Positions 14,787 through 20,658 of a stretch of 20,658 nt of DNA are shown here, piece by piece (positions within the stretch are counted from its first letter, which is position 1; every line of letters begins with the position of its first letter). The notes under the pieces are model-generated. The model saw only the letters and a program-made list of their open reading frames with translations. It had not been told where the DNA came from and ran no database searches. The DNA comes from Ruminococcaceae bacterium UBA3451. Its GTDB lineage: Bacteria; Bacillota; Clostridia; Oscillospirales; Acutalibacteraceae. The position numbers and the translations under genes are program-made. Location of the stretch: NCBI GenBank assembly GCA_002378845.1, contig DFRY01000066.1, positions 17,119 to 37,776 on the forward strand. Reading direction: 5' to 3'.

Positions 14787-14966
14787 TTAAAGATCATCCG
14801 CATCCTGCGTCGGAATTTCGCCGTCCCGCGGCGTACCGGTGTAGCTGCCCAATACGTCAGCCGGAATATCGCTTCGGTTTTCATCACGCATTGCGGAAGT
14901 CATTGCCTTGATTTCCCCTTTTCTTTCTCTTTTGCTCTTAGACTGATCCGATTTGTGCCGGAACAT
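14787..14966 (-). CDS. Small hypothetical protein of 59 residues, basic N-terminus and acidic tail
   Basis: The function is unknown. The start ATG 14966 follows GAGGTGAT, an excellent ribosome binding site. The first half is rich in Lys and Arg (KSDQSKSKRERKGEIK). The second half contains DVLGSYTGTP and ends in PTQDADDL. From memory, small clostridial proteins with a GSYTG motif and a DADDL-like end occur as uncharacterised ORFs, which supports a real gene; this recall is not a search result. No membrane segment, signal peptide or cysteine is seen, and it is probably cytosolic. It lies 59 bases behind the sugar transferase gene and before the M23 gene. A hairpin in its leader can mask the ribosome binding site. 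Confidence 0.8.
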   Translation of the reverse strand: MFRHKSDQSKSKRERKGEIKAMTSAMRDENRSDIPADVLGSYTGTPRDGEIPTQDADDL

Positions 14967-14970
14967 AAAA

Positions 14971-15002
14971 ATCACCTCATACCTATTATGAACGGCATGA
15001 GG
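14971..15002 (-). promoter_or_regulatory. Leader hairpin that overlaps the ribosome binding site of the 59-residue protein
   Basis: On the minus strand CCTCATGCC (14994-15002) can pair with GGTATGAGG (14975-14983), nine pairs with one G-U, around a ten-base loop. The right arm includes the GAGG of the ribosome binding site (14971-14978), so folding would reduce translation. It could equally be the remnant terminator stem of the sugar transferase gene. Confidence 0.5.
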
Positions 15003-15025
15003 CGAAATATCAAAATTCGATAAAA

Positions 15026-15709
15026 TTACAGGAATACAGCGGTAACCGTCTGAAACATAATTTTAAGATCGTTCCAAACACTGACTTTGTTTAAATATTG
15101 AAGATTCAATTCCATTTTGGGCGGAAGAATCTGCTTTACATATATTTCTTCCGGGTTCCCGCCGGAATTCAGCAGCTTGTCCTCGTCTTTAAAAGCAATA
15201 CTGGAAGTTGCGGTAATCCCGGGGCGAACCAGAAGGGTTGCCATATACTCCGGCGTATAAACATCCACATATTTGCGCACCTCCGGCCGTGGGCCGACCA
15301 GACTCATGCTTCCGCCCAACACGTTCAGCAGCTGCGAAAATTCGTCCAGACGAAGCTTACGGATCAAACGCCCCACGCGGGTCACACGGGGGTCGTCCCC
15401 CACGGTAAGAGGCGGCCCTACCCGGTCCGCGTCCTGCACCATTGTACGGAACTTAAAAATCTTAAAATCCCGGTTGTACCGGCCTACACGCACCTGACGG
15501 TAAAAAACCGGCCCCTTGGAATCGAGCTTAATGGCGATTGCCAAAATCAGCAGAAACGGAGAAAGCACCGCTAGAATAAGAAATGAGACAACAATATCGA
15601 ACAGCCGCTTTCCGGCCAGCGAAATGCGGCGGCGGTTCAGCCGTTCCAAATAAAATTTCACTTTTTCATTTTTCATTGTTTGGGGAAGTTCCTGATAATT
15701 CACCGGCAT
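15026..15709 (-). CDS. Undecaprenyl-phosphate sugar phosphotransferase (bacterial sugar transferase family)
   Basis: This membrane enzyme would transfer a sugar phosphate to the lipid carrier and so start a repeat unit of exopolysaccharide, capsule or glycoprotein glycan. The protein has 227 residues, the short form (catalytic domain only, without the long N-terminal membrane region of WbaP/WcaJ). One membrane segment spans about 36-61, followed by GPVFYRQVRVGR, the KFRTM motif (86-90), the catalytic Asp-Glu pair in RLDEFSQLLNVL (121-131) and SLVGPRPE (136-143). ATG 15709 is close behind GGAG; a TTG nine bases upstream is an alternative. No glycosyltransferase, flippase or polymerase lies nearby, so the rest of the pathway is elsewhere. 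The sugar cannot be predicted. A candidate promoter lies at 15748-15777. Confidence 0.93.
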   Translation of the reverse strand: MPVNYQELPQTMKNEKVKFYLERLNRRRISLAGKRLFDIVVSFLILAVLSPFLLILAIAIKLDSKGPVFYRQVRVGRYNRDFKIFKFRTMVQDADRVGPPLTVGDDPRVTRVGRLIRKLRLDEFSQLLNVLGGSMSLVGPRPEVRKYVDVYTPEYMATLLVRPGITATSSIAFKDEDKLLNSGGNPEEIYVKQILPPKMELNLQYLNKVSVWNDLKIMFQTVTAVFL

Positions 15710-15747
15710 TAACTCCAATCACTTTGTTTCAATTGTACAATCATATT

Positions 15748-15777
15748 ATTATAACATAAATTGACAAACAGAAACAA
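15748..15777 (-). promoter_or_regulatory. Candidate promoter of the sugar transferase gene
   Basis: On the minus strand TTGTTT (15772-15777) and TATAAT (15748-15753) are 18 bases apart, about 35 bases before the start codon. The -10 is perfect, the -35 is weak. Confidence 0.55.
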
Positions 15778-15802
15778 ATTTTTGTGAAAGCAAATGGGTA
15801 TA

Positions 15803-15832
15803 TTTACTTTTTGCGGAATAAGATGCTATACT
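15803..15832 (+). promoter_or_regulatory. Candidate promoter of the glucokinase gene
   Basis: TTTACT (15803-15808) and TATACT (15827-15832) are 18 bases apart, about 40 bases before the start codon. The -10 is good, the -35 moderate. Confidence 0.55.
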
Positions 15833-15875
15833 ATGATAAATATTGATCAATACCTCATAAAAGGAGGGGCAATCC

Positions 15876-16832
15876 ATGTATTATCTCGGAATCGATTTGG
15901 GCGGCACCAACATCGCCGTCGGAATCGTAGATGAAAACTACAAAATTCTTGCGAGAGCCAAGCGCAGAACGCGGGTGCCCTGTTCCCCCGATGATTTGTG
16001 CGAACAGCTTGCCGCAGCGGCACTGGAAGCCCTTACCAAGGCGGGGATTCCGTTGGACGGCATACCCTGGGTAGGAGTCGGTACGCCGGGCACCGTAAAC
16101 CGCGACAGCGGCGTTGTGGAATTTTCCAATAATTTATATTTGAACAATTACCCCTTAAAAGAGCTACTCGAAAAACGGCTTCAAAAGAAAGTTCTGGTGG
16201 AAAACGACGCCAACGCGGCCGCGTACGGCGAATACATGGCAGGCGCGCTGAAAGGCGCGGAAAACGGACTTGCCATTACCCTTGGCACCGGCATTGGAAG
16301 CGGCATCATTATTGGAGGCAAAATTTATGCCGGCTTTAATTACGCGGCGGGTGAAATGGGGCACACCGTGATTGTTTTTAACGGGCGCCACTGTACCTGC
16401 GGCCGAAACGGCTGCTGGGAAACTTACGCTTCGGCAACCGGGCTGGTTGCGCTGACTAAAGAAGCCATGCTGAAATCGACCGACCATAACAGCCCGATTT
16501 GGGTTTTGGCAAACGACGATGTAAACAACGTGAGCGGCCGAACCGCGTTTGACGCCATGCGCGCCGGCGACCCCATTGGGAAAGCCGTCGTAGAACAGTA
16601 CATTGCCTACCTGGGCTGCGGTCTTGCCAACTGCATCAACACATTCCAGCCGGATATTCTTTGCATTGGCGGCGGAATCTGCAACGAAGGAGAAACCCTT
16701 TTAAAGCCCCTGCGTGAGTATGTTGCTCATGAAGTTTACAACATAAACACTTCTCAAAAAACGGTTTTGTGCAAAGCACAGCTTGGCAACGACGCGGGAA
16801 TTATCGGTGCCGCTTTAATGGGGAAAAGCTAA
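15876..16832 (+). CDS. ROK-family glucokinase
   Basis: The enzyme phosphorylates glucose to glucose 6-phosphate with ATP in the cytosol. The protein has 318 residues, normal for ROK glucokinases. The ATP phosphate-binding motif is LGIDLGGTNIAVGI (4-17). The catalytic Asp111 lies in VENDANAAAYGE. The ROK zinc site is complete, with His163 in GEMGHTVI and Cys173, Cys175 and Cys180 in HCTCGRNGC, followed by E182. LGTGIGSG (136-143) and CIGGGICN complete the fold. ATG 15876 follows AAAAGGAGGGG. An aldose 1-epimerase follows after 83 bases in the same direction, which supports a hexose role rather than a ROK repressor; there is no DNA-binding domain. It could use glucose released in the cell from disaccharides. 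Other ROK sugar kinases (for example fructokinase) are less likely given the zinc motif and partner. Confidence 0.93.
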   Translation: MYYLGIDLGGTNIAVGIVDENYKILARAKRRTRVPCSPDDLCEQLAAAALEALTKAGIPLDGIPWVGVGTPGTVNRDSGVVEFSNNLYLNNYPLKELLEKRLQKKVLVENDANAAAYGEYMAGALKGAENGLAITLGTGIGSGIIIGGKIYAGFNYAAGEMGHTVIVFNGRHCTCGRNGCWETYASATGLVALTKEAMLKSTDHNSPIWVLANDDVNNVSGRTAFDAMRAGDPIGKAVVEQYIAYLGCGLANCINTFQPDILCIGGGICNEGETLLKPLREYVAHEVYNINTSQKTVLCKAQLGNDAGIIGAALMGKS

Positions 16833-16915
16833 CTGCCAAAGGACTGAACCGATAATGATGAGACAAAAGCACAAACTATATCTTAAAAATAAATAACAAG
16901 AAAGCTGGGTCTGGA

Positions 16916-17974
16916 TTGAGTATTGAAAAATCAGTCTTTGGAAAAATGCCGGACGGCACCGCGGTCGACATTTACACTTTGAAAAACGCTAGCGGCATGA
17001 CAGCTGAAATTATGACATATGGCTGCCGAATCGTAAAACTTCTTACCCCGGATCGAACCGGCCGCATGGGCGACGTAGTACTGGGGCATGACACTTTTGA
17101 AGAATATTTGCAGCCCGGCGACGTTTTCAGCGCCGCAGTCGGGCGCTACGCAAACCGTATTGACGGAGCACGCTTTGAAATTAACGGGAACACCTATACG
17201 CTTGCCGCCAACGACGGAACTAACTCGCTTCACAGTGCGCCGGGCGGGTTTCAGGACCGGGTTTGGCGTGTAAAACGCAGCGACAACAGCGACGATGCGC
17301 CTTCCATTACATTTTCTTACCACAGTCCGGACGGCGAATGCGGTTTCCCGGGCAATGTGGACGCTACGGTTACCTATACCGTTTCCACCGACAACGCGCT
17401 GATTATCGATTACACCGCGCAGACCGACTGCGAAACCCCGGTCAACTTGACTAATCACGCTTTCTTTAACATAAGCGGCGACGTAGGGAAAGATGTTCTT
17501 TCCCACGAACTCCAGCTGAACGCGGACTATATTACCGCGGTTCGCGACGATTTGATTCCAACCGGAGAACTGACGCCCGTAGCCGGCACACCGTATGATT
17601 TTAACCGTTCGAAAACCATTGGGCAGGATATTCGAGCAAACGACCACATGCTGAAAGTCTGCGGCGGTTATGACCACAACTTTGTACTCAAGGGCTCCGA
17701 CGGAATGAAAAAAGCGGGGGAGCTTTACGACCAGGCAAGCGGAAGACAAATGCTGATTTTCACAGACCTGCCCGGAATTCAGTTGTACACGGGGAACAGC
17801 TTTGATAAGGACGCGGTGGACAAAGGCGGGAAAAAATACTTACCGCACCATGCCCTTTGCCTGGAAACACAGTACTTTCCGGATTCCGTACACCACCCGG
17901 AATTCCCGTTTGCCAACCTGAAGCCCGGTGATACATACAAAAGTACAACAATTTATAAATTTGCGATAAAGTAA
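16916..17974 (+). CDS. galM: Aldose 1-epimerase (mutarotase)
   Basis: The enzyme interconverts the alpha and beta anomers of glucose or galactose. The protein has 352 residues, the usual size. The family residues are visible: the sugar-binding AAVGRYANRI (73-82), His106 in NSLHSAPGGF, the catalytic acid His181 in LTNHAFFN and the catalytic base Glu317 in LCLETQYFPDSVHHPEFP. I accept TTG 16916 as start because the homologous N-terminus (IEKSVFGKMPDGT) extends upstream of the first ATG (16946). The ribosome binding site is weak (AAAGCTGGG), so it may depend on coupling with the glucokinase gene 83 bases upstream. No promoter was clear in that gap. Placement after glucokinase suggests that it supplies the preferred anomer of glucose freed from disaccharides. 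Confidence 0.94.
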   Translation: MSIEKSVFGKMPDGTAVDIYTLKNASGMTAEIMTYGCRIVKLLTPDRTGRMGDVVLGHDTFEEYLQPGDVFSAAVGRYANRIDGARFEINGNTYTLAANDGTNSLHSAPGGFQDRVWRVKRSDNSDDAPSITFSYHSPDGECGFPGNVDATVTYTVSTDNALIIDYTAQTDCETPVNLTNHAFFNISGDVGKDVLSHELQLNADYITAVRDDLIPTGELTPVAGTPYDFNRSKTIGQDIRANDHMLKVCGGYDHNFVLKGSDGMKKAGELYDQASGRQMLIFTDLPGIQLYTGNSFDKDAVDKGGKKYLPHHALCLETQYFPDSVHHPEFPFANLKPGDTYKSTTIYKFAIK

Positions 17975-18050
17975 TTTTGCCGCATTTTTTACCAGAATAT
18001 TCTTCCCATAATTTAAACTCTGTGTCAGACAATAACACGGGGTGATAATT

Positions 18051-18215
18051 TTGGCAAGCTGTTTAAATGACCTTTTGGAAAACAATTCGGAAGTCAACCA
18101 GTATTTTTCCTCGTTACCCAACAACGTTCAAAATGCGGTTTCCGGCAGCGGGGAGCAAATTTGTTCTTTGGAGGATTTACTTCGCTGTGTAAAGAATTAC
18201 ATGGGAAGCTGCTGA
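18051..18215 (+). CDS. Small Cys-containing protein of 54 residues, function unknown
   Basis: A TTG start at 18051 is seven bases after GGGGTGAT, and the frame is open for 54 codons to TGA 18213-18215. A textbook terminator follows within eight bases. The protein begins MASCLNDLLENNSEVNQYFS and has a SLPNNVQNAV segment, then SLEDLLRCVKNYMGSC at the end. Four cysteines lie at 4, 38, 46 and 54. The pattern of an aromatic-serine-leucine-proline turn, VQ, and a second short helix with E/D-x-LL resembles very small uncharacterised clostridial proteins, by memory only. No signal peptide or membrane segment is seen. It lies 76 bases after galM with no terminator between, so it may share that transcript. 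Confidence 0.75.
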   Translation: MASCLNDLLENNSEVNQYFSSLPNNVQNAVSGSGEQICSLEDLLRCVKNYMGSC

Positions 18216-18222
18216 TTTTTCA

Positions 18223-18250
18223 GGCAGGACAGAAATGTCCTGCCTTTTTT
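18223..18250 (+). terminator. Intrinsic terminator after the 54-residue protein gene
   Basis: GGCAGGACA (18223-18231) pairs perfectly with TGTCCTGCC (18236-18244) around GAAA, followed by six T. Confidence 0.95.
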
Positions 18251-18349
18251 ATGAAACGATTTTTTTAAACGGGTTTTACTTTTGCAATTTTACATGCAAA
18301 TTATGCAAAAGCAGGGATACAAACCGATTTTTCGCTGCTGTGTACCGTT

Positions 18350-18382
18350 GGTTTTAAGCTTTATTTCAGGCTGCTTAAAACC
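18350..18382. repeat. Perfect 10-base inverted repeat in the gene-free region before the ammonium transporter
   Basis: GGTTTTAAGC (18350-18359) and GCTTAAAACC (18373-18382) are exact reverse complements, 13 bases apart. No T-tract or gene is linked to it. It could be a protein-binding site or a relic stem-loop. The remainder of 18251-18518 is AT-rich and shows no gene to me. Confidence 0.5.
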
Positions 18383-18518
18383 CGCGCCAAATTTGAAAAA
18401 TTTCCATTTTTTCCGGAGAAAATTTTTTTGCTTCTATATTTAATTAGGAAAATATTTGCGAAATAAATAAAAAATTATGTAAATTTGATATTTATCTTGA
18501 ATATTTTAAGTTTTCATC

Positions 18519-18547
18519 TTGCAATTTTAAAAAATCTATGATATATT
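18519..18547 (+). promoter_or_regulatory. Promoter of the ammonium transporter gene
   Basis: TTGCAA (18519-18524) and TATATT (18542-18547) are 17 bases apart. Transcription should start near 18554, giving a leader of about 130 bases that begins with the attenuator structure. Confidence 0.65.
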
Positions 18548-18555
18548 ACACACAT

Positions 18556-18617
18556 GTTGTAAGGCAATGGGGCCAACAGCTATTCATCCGTCGATGATTA
18601 GCTGTTGGTCTTTTTTT
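18556..18617 (+). promoter_or_regulatory. Leader attenuator of the ammonium transporter gene: strong terminator with a competing hairpin
   Basis: GGCCAACAGCTA (18571-18582) pairs with TAGCTGTTGGTC (18599-18610) and, after one mismatch, TCATC pairs with GATGA around CGTC. Seven T follow, so this is a strong intrinsic terminator in the leader, 66 bases before the start codon. An alternative hairpin (18556-18580) uses GTTGT and GGC against GCC and ACAGC with hexaloop AATGGG. It would consume the left arm of the terminator. A hexaloop with A first and G fourth is the mark of ANTAR-protein targets, but the usual first hairpin is not visible. The terminator is clear; the antiterminator model is inference. 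Confidence 0.65.
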
Positions 18618-18682
18618 GTTTTGGCTCAAATGGCAACGCCATAACGTACAAAATGGAAACGCAGATATAGGAGGAAATGTAA

Positions 18683-19918
18683 ATGGATCATGGAGATGTA
18701 GCCTGGATGTTGGTGTGCTCGGCACTGGTGTTCCTAATGACACCTGCCCTGGCACTTTTTTATTCCGGCCTGGCAAAACGAAAAAATTCTGTTAATACGA
18801 TTATGTCCAGCGTGTTCACCTTGGGTGTTGCATCCATTCTTTGGGTGCTGGTCGGCTTTTCTCTTTCCTTCAGCGGCGACCTCGGCGGAGTCATCGGCAA
18901 CCTGCATTGGTTTGGTTTGAACTTTGACGGGTTTAAAGATGCCACCCTCCCCTACCCGAACACCATGACCTTTGCAATCTTTCAAATGATGTTTGCGGTC
19001 ATTACTCCGGCTTTGATTTCCGGCGCAGTAGTGGAACGGATGAAGTTTTCCGCATTGCTGGTGTTTGTAGTCGTGTGGTCGGTCATCGTTTATTACCCCA
19101 TGGCTCACATGGTCTGGGGCGGCGGCTTCCTGATGAAAATCGGTTCGGTCGATTTTGCGGGCGGCAACGTCGTACATATTACTTCCGGAATCAGCGCGCT
19201 GGTTCTGGCGCTTATTTTGGGAAAACGCCACAGTCCGGACGGCATTTCGTACCACCCGCACAACGTGCCTTCCGTATTCCTGGGCGCGGGGCTTTTGTGG
19301 TTCGGATGGTTCGGTTTTAACGGCGGCAGCGCACTTGCCGCAAACGAACTGGCCGTACATTCTTTGATGACAACCAATACATCCGCTGCGGCGGCCATGC
19401 TTTCCTGGATGCTGATTGAAAAAATAACGAGCGGAAAACCGACGTTGGTCGGCACTTCCACCGGTATGGTAATCGGCCTGGTTGCCATTACGCCCGGCGC
19501 CGGATTTGTACCGATTTGGTCTTCCATTGTGATCGGTGCTCTAGCAAGCCCCATTTCCTACTTCTTTATTTCCGTCGTAAAAAAGAAATTCGGCTACGAC
19601 GACGCACTGGATGTTTTCGGCTGCCACGGCATTGGCGGTATTTGGGGCGGCATTGCAACCGGTATTTTCACCCAAGCTTCTATTAATCCGGCAGCTCAGT
19701 GGGACGGCCTGATTTATGGGAACATCAACCTGTTCCTCCGTCAGCTTGCAGCGATTGGCGTTGCCGCAGTTTTTGCAATTGTCGGCACCTTAATTTCCGT
19801 TGCAGTTGCAAAACTGATTGTGAAAAAGATTCGTGTTACGCACGAAGATGAAGAAGTCGGCCTGGATATTTCCGAGCACGGCGAAGCGGCCTACCCCGCG
19901 TTCAACGGTATGGACTGA
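18683..19918 (+). CDS. amtB: Ammonium transporter, Amt/MEP/Rh family
   Basis: The membrane channel admits ammonium for nitrogen assimilation. The protein has 411 residues and about eleven hydrophobic segments. Family signatures are MTPALALFYSGL (19-30), the Asp157 region VDFAGGNVVHITSG with the first pore His165, and DVFGCHGIGGIWGG with the second pore His315, so the twin-histidine pore is intact. A short charged cytosolic tail (about 384-411) ends the protein. ATG 18683 follows AGGAGGAAATGTAA. There is no N-terminal signal extension as in E. coli AmtB. No glnK/PII gene is adjacent, which is unusual for bacterial amtB, although the window shows only 740 bases downstream. Expression should depend on the attenuator in its leader. 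Confidence 0.96.
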   Translation: MDHGDVAWMLVCSALVFLMTPALALFYSGLAKRKNSVNTIMSSVFTLGVASILWVLVGFSLSFSGDLGGVIGNLHWFGLNFDGFKDATLPYPNTMTFAIFQMMFAVITPALISGAVVERMKFSALLVFVVVWSVIVYYPMAHMVWGGGFLMKIGSVDFAGGNVVHITSGISALVLALILGKRHSPDGISYHPHNVPSVFLGAGLLWFGWFGFNGGSALAANELAVHSLMTTNTSAAAAMLSWMLIEKITSGKPTLVGTSTGMVIGLVAITPGAGFVPIWSSIVIGALASPISYFFISVVKKKFGYDDALDVFGCHGIGGIWGGIATGIFTQASINPAAQWDGLIYGNINLFLRQLAAIGVAAVFAIVGTLISVAVAKLIVKKIRVTHEDEEVGLDISEHGEAAYPAFNGMD

Positions 19919-19945
19919 TTTAAAATACATCTGCGGCACATGCGG

Positions 19946-19979
19946 AAGCGGCCGGGAGGAAAAATCCTCCCGGCCGCTT
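19946..19979 (+). terminator. Terminator after the ammonium transporter gene
   Basis: AAGCGGCCGGGAGGA (19946-19960) pairs perfectly over 15 bases with TCCTCCCGGCCGCTT (19965-19979) around AAAA. A T-rich, interrupted tail (ATTTTATATAT) follows. The minus strand lacks a U-tail, so it serves mainly the rightward gene. Confidence 0.85.
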
Positions 19980-20010
19980 ATTTTATATATAAAGTGAATT
20001 CAATTCTATG

Positions 20011-20658
20011 TTATTTTATCGTCTTGGTAAACTTCAGGCGCTGAGGGGAACCGGGGTTTCTTTCCTTTACATATACCAGCTTATTATAGCCATCACTGTT
20101 GCGTTCGGAATAAATATCAAAAATCTCCAGTGATTTCAGCAGTGGAGTTAATTTGCGGAACCCGTAGTTGCGCACGTCAAAGTCCGGGTAACGGCGCACC
20201 AGCATATTGCCAAGCTCGCCGACAAACGCTCTTCCGTCGTCGTCGGATATTTCCTGCACAATGGTACGAACCGCGCTTTTAATTGTTTCAAGGGGAGTCA
20301 TTTCCACCGGGCCGGTCTGGTCTTCCTCATCGTCCGGCGCTGCGTTGGGGTTTGCGTCCTGTGCCAGAACTTCCAAATATCGGAACTTATTGCAAGCCGA
20401 TATAAACGCGGTGGGCGTTTTCTTTTCCCCCATACCGACCACAACCATACCCGACTCCCTTAGTCGGACGGCAAGCCGGGTAAAATCGCTGTCGCTCGAA
20501 ACAATGCAAAAGCCTTCCACATTTCCGGAATACAGAATATCCATCGCATCGATTATCATGGCAGAATCGGTCGCATTTTTACCGGTCGTGTAGCCGTACT
20601 GCTGTATTGGAATGATGGAGTAATCAAGCAAAACATTTTTCCATGTGCTGTGCGACGG
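20011..20658 (-). CDS. NYN-domain (PIN-like) RNase with C-terminal OST-HTH/LOTUS domain, N-terminus cut by the window edge
   Basis: The frame is open to the right edge with no start, so 215 residues of a longer protein are seen. The N-terminal part belongs to a NYN (LabA-like) nuclease domain: QQYGYTTGKNATDSAMIIDAMD and FCIVSSDSDFTRLA contain the acidic residues expected of the metal-dependent active site. A glutamate/aspartate-rich linker (DDEEDQTGP) follows. The last 90 residues (LETIKSAVRTIV, then GELGNMLVRRYPDF and YGFRKLTPLLKSL) fit an OST-HTH/LOTUS domain, which binds RNA in known cases. Known LabA-like proteins with this pairing are widespread and mostly uncharacterised. The frame continues upstream as PSHSTWKNVL, which is family-like, so the TTG at 20631 is not the true start. 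Target and function are unknown. Confidence 0.9.
   Translation of the reverse strand, partial: PSHSTWKNVLLDYSIIPIQQYGYTTGKNATDSAMIIDAMDILYSGNVEGFCIVSSDSDFTRLAVRLRESGMVVVGMGEKKTPTAFISACNKFRYLEVLAQDANPNAAPDDEEDQTGPVEMTPLETIKSAVRTIVQEISDDDGRAFVGELGNMLVRRYPDFDVRNYGFRKLTPLLKSLEIFDIYSERNSDGYNKLVYVKERNPGSPQRLKFTKTIK

Noticed and set aside
16931..17749. Open frame of 272 codons on the minus strand, opposite galM
   Set aside because: It is antisense to an intact aldose epimerase and its translation has no family likeness.
18734..19360. Open frame of 208 codons on the minus strand, opposite amtB
   Set aside because: It mirrors the codons of a transmembrane protein and gives a His/Gln/Arg-rich product with no recognisable features.
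1..20658. CRISPR array, insertion sequence, prophage or plasmid origin
   Set aside because: No spaced direct repeats, transposase, integrase or replication protein are visible; the genes are ordinary metabolic and housekeeping types.

Overview
The window reads as chromosomal DNA of a Gram-positive anaerobe of the class Clostridia (Bacillota). The signs are strong GGAGG-type ribosome binding sites, several TTG starts, LicT/RAT antitermination, compact sigma-A-like promoters, U-tailed intrinsic terminators, moderate GC content and enzyme types common in saccharolytic gut or plant-degrading clostridia. An Oscillospirales/Ruminococcaceae-like host is my guess, not a demonstrated point. I see no insertion sequence, phage gene or CRISPR array.

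Region 1 (1-4510) is a divergent glucuronide/hexuronate locus. A GPH-family sugar symporter and the start of a GH2 glycosidase run leftwards. A GntR/FadR-type regulator and glucuronate isomerase (uxaC) run rightwards. The shared control region holds two sigma-A promoters and three copies of a GTATAC-centred palindrome placed on or near them. These are very probably the regulator's operators. Two strong terminators follow uxaC.

Region 2 (4511-4756) has no gene but holds a compact set of perfectly complementary segments, including a possible loop pseudoknot. It is probably a structured RNA upstream, on the minus strand, of a bidirectional terminator.

Region 3 (4757-13296, minus strand) is a self-contained beta-glucoside PTS operon. 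In transcription order it carries a LicT-type antiterminator with its promoter and RAT/terminator switch, EIIA, EIIBC, a 6-phospho-beta-glucosidase, an old-yellow-enzyme/iron-sulfur flavoprotein, HPr and Enzyme I. The whole phosphorelay from PEP to sugar, the antiterminator it would control and the hydrolase are together. A predicted ene-reductase sits among them. The LicT has Asn in place of the fourth regulatory His, and the HPr is divergent around its regulatory Ser. This operon is the most unusual system in the window. A working idea is that phenolic or other aryl beta-glucosides are imported and hydrolysed and the freed aglycone is then reduced.

Region 4 (13448-15830) holds a tRNA-Leu(UAA), an exported M23 peptidase, a small conserved-looking acidic-tailed protein and a lone undecaprenyl-phosphate sugar transferase, all leftward. 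Region 5 (15803-18250) holds a ROK glucokinase, an aldose 1-epimerase and a 54-residue Cys-containing small protein, rightward. Region 6 (18251-19979) holds an Amt ammonium transporter behind a leader with an early, strong terminator and a candidate competing hairpin. The window ends inside a leftward NYN-nuclease/LOTUS-type protein (20011-20658).
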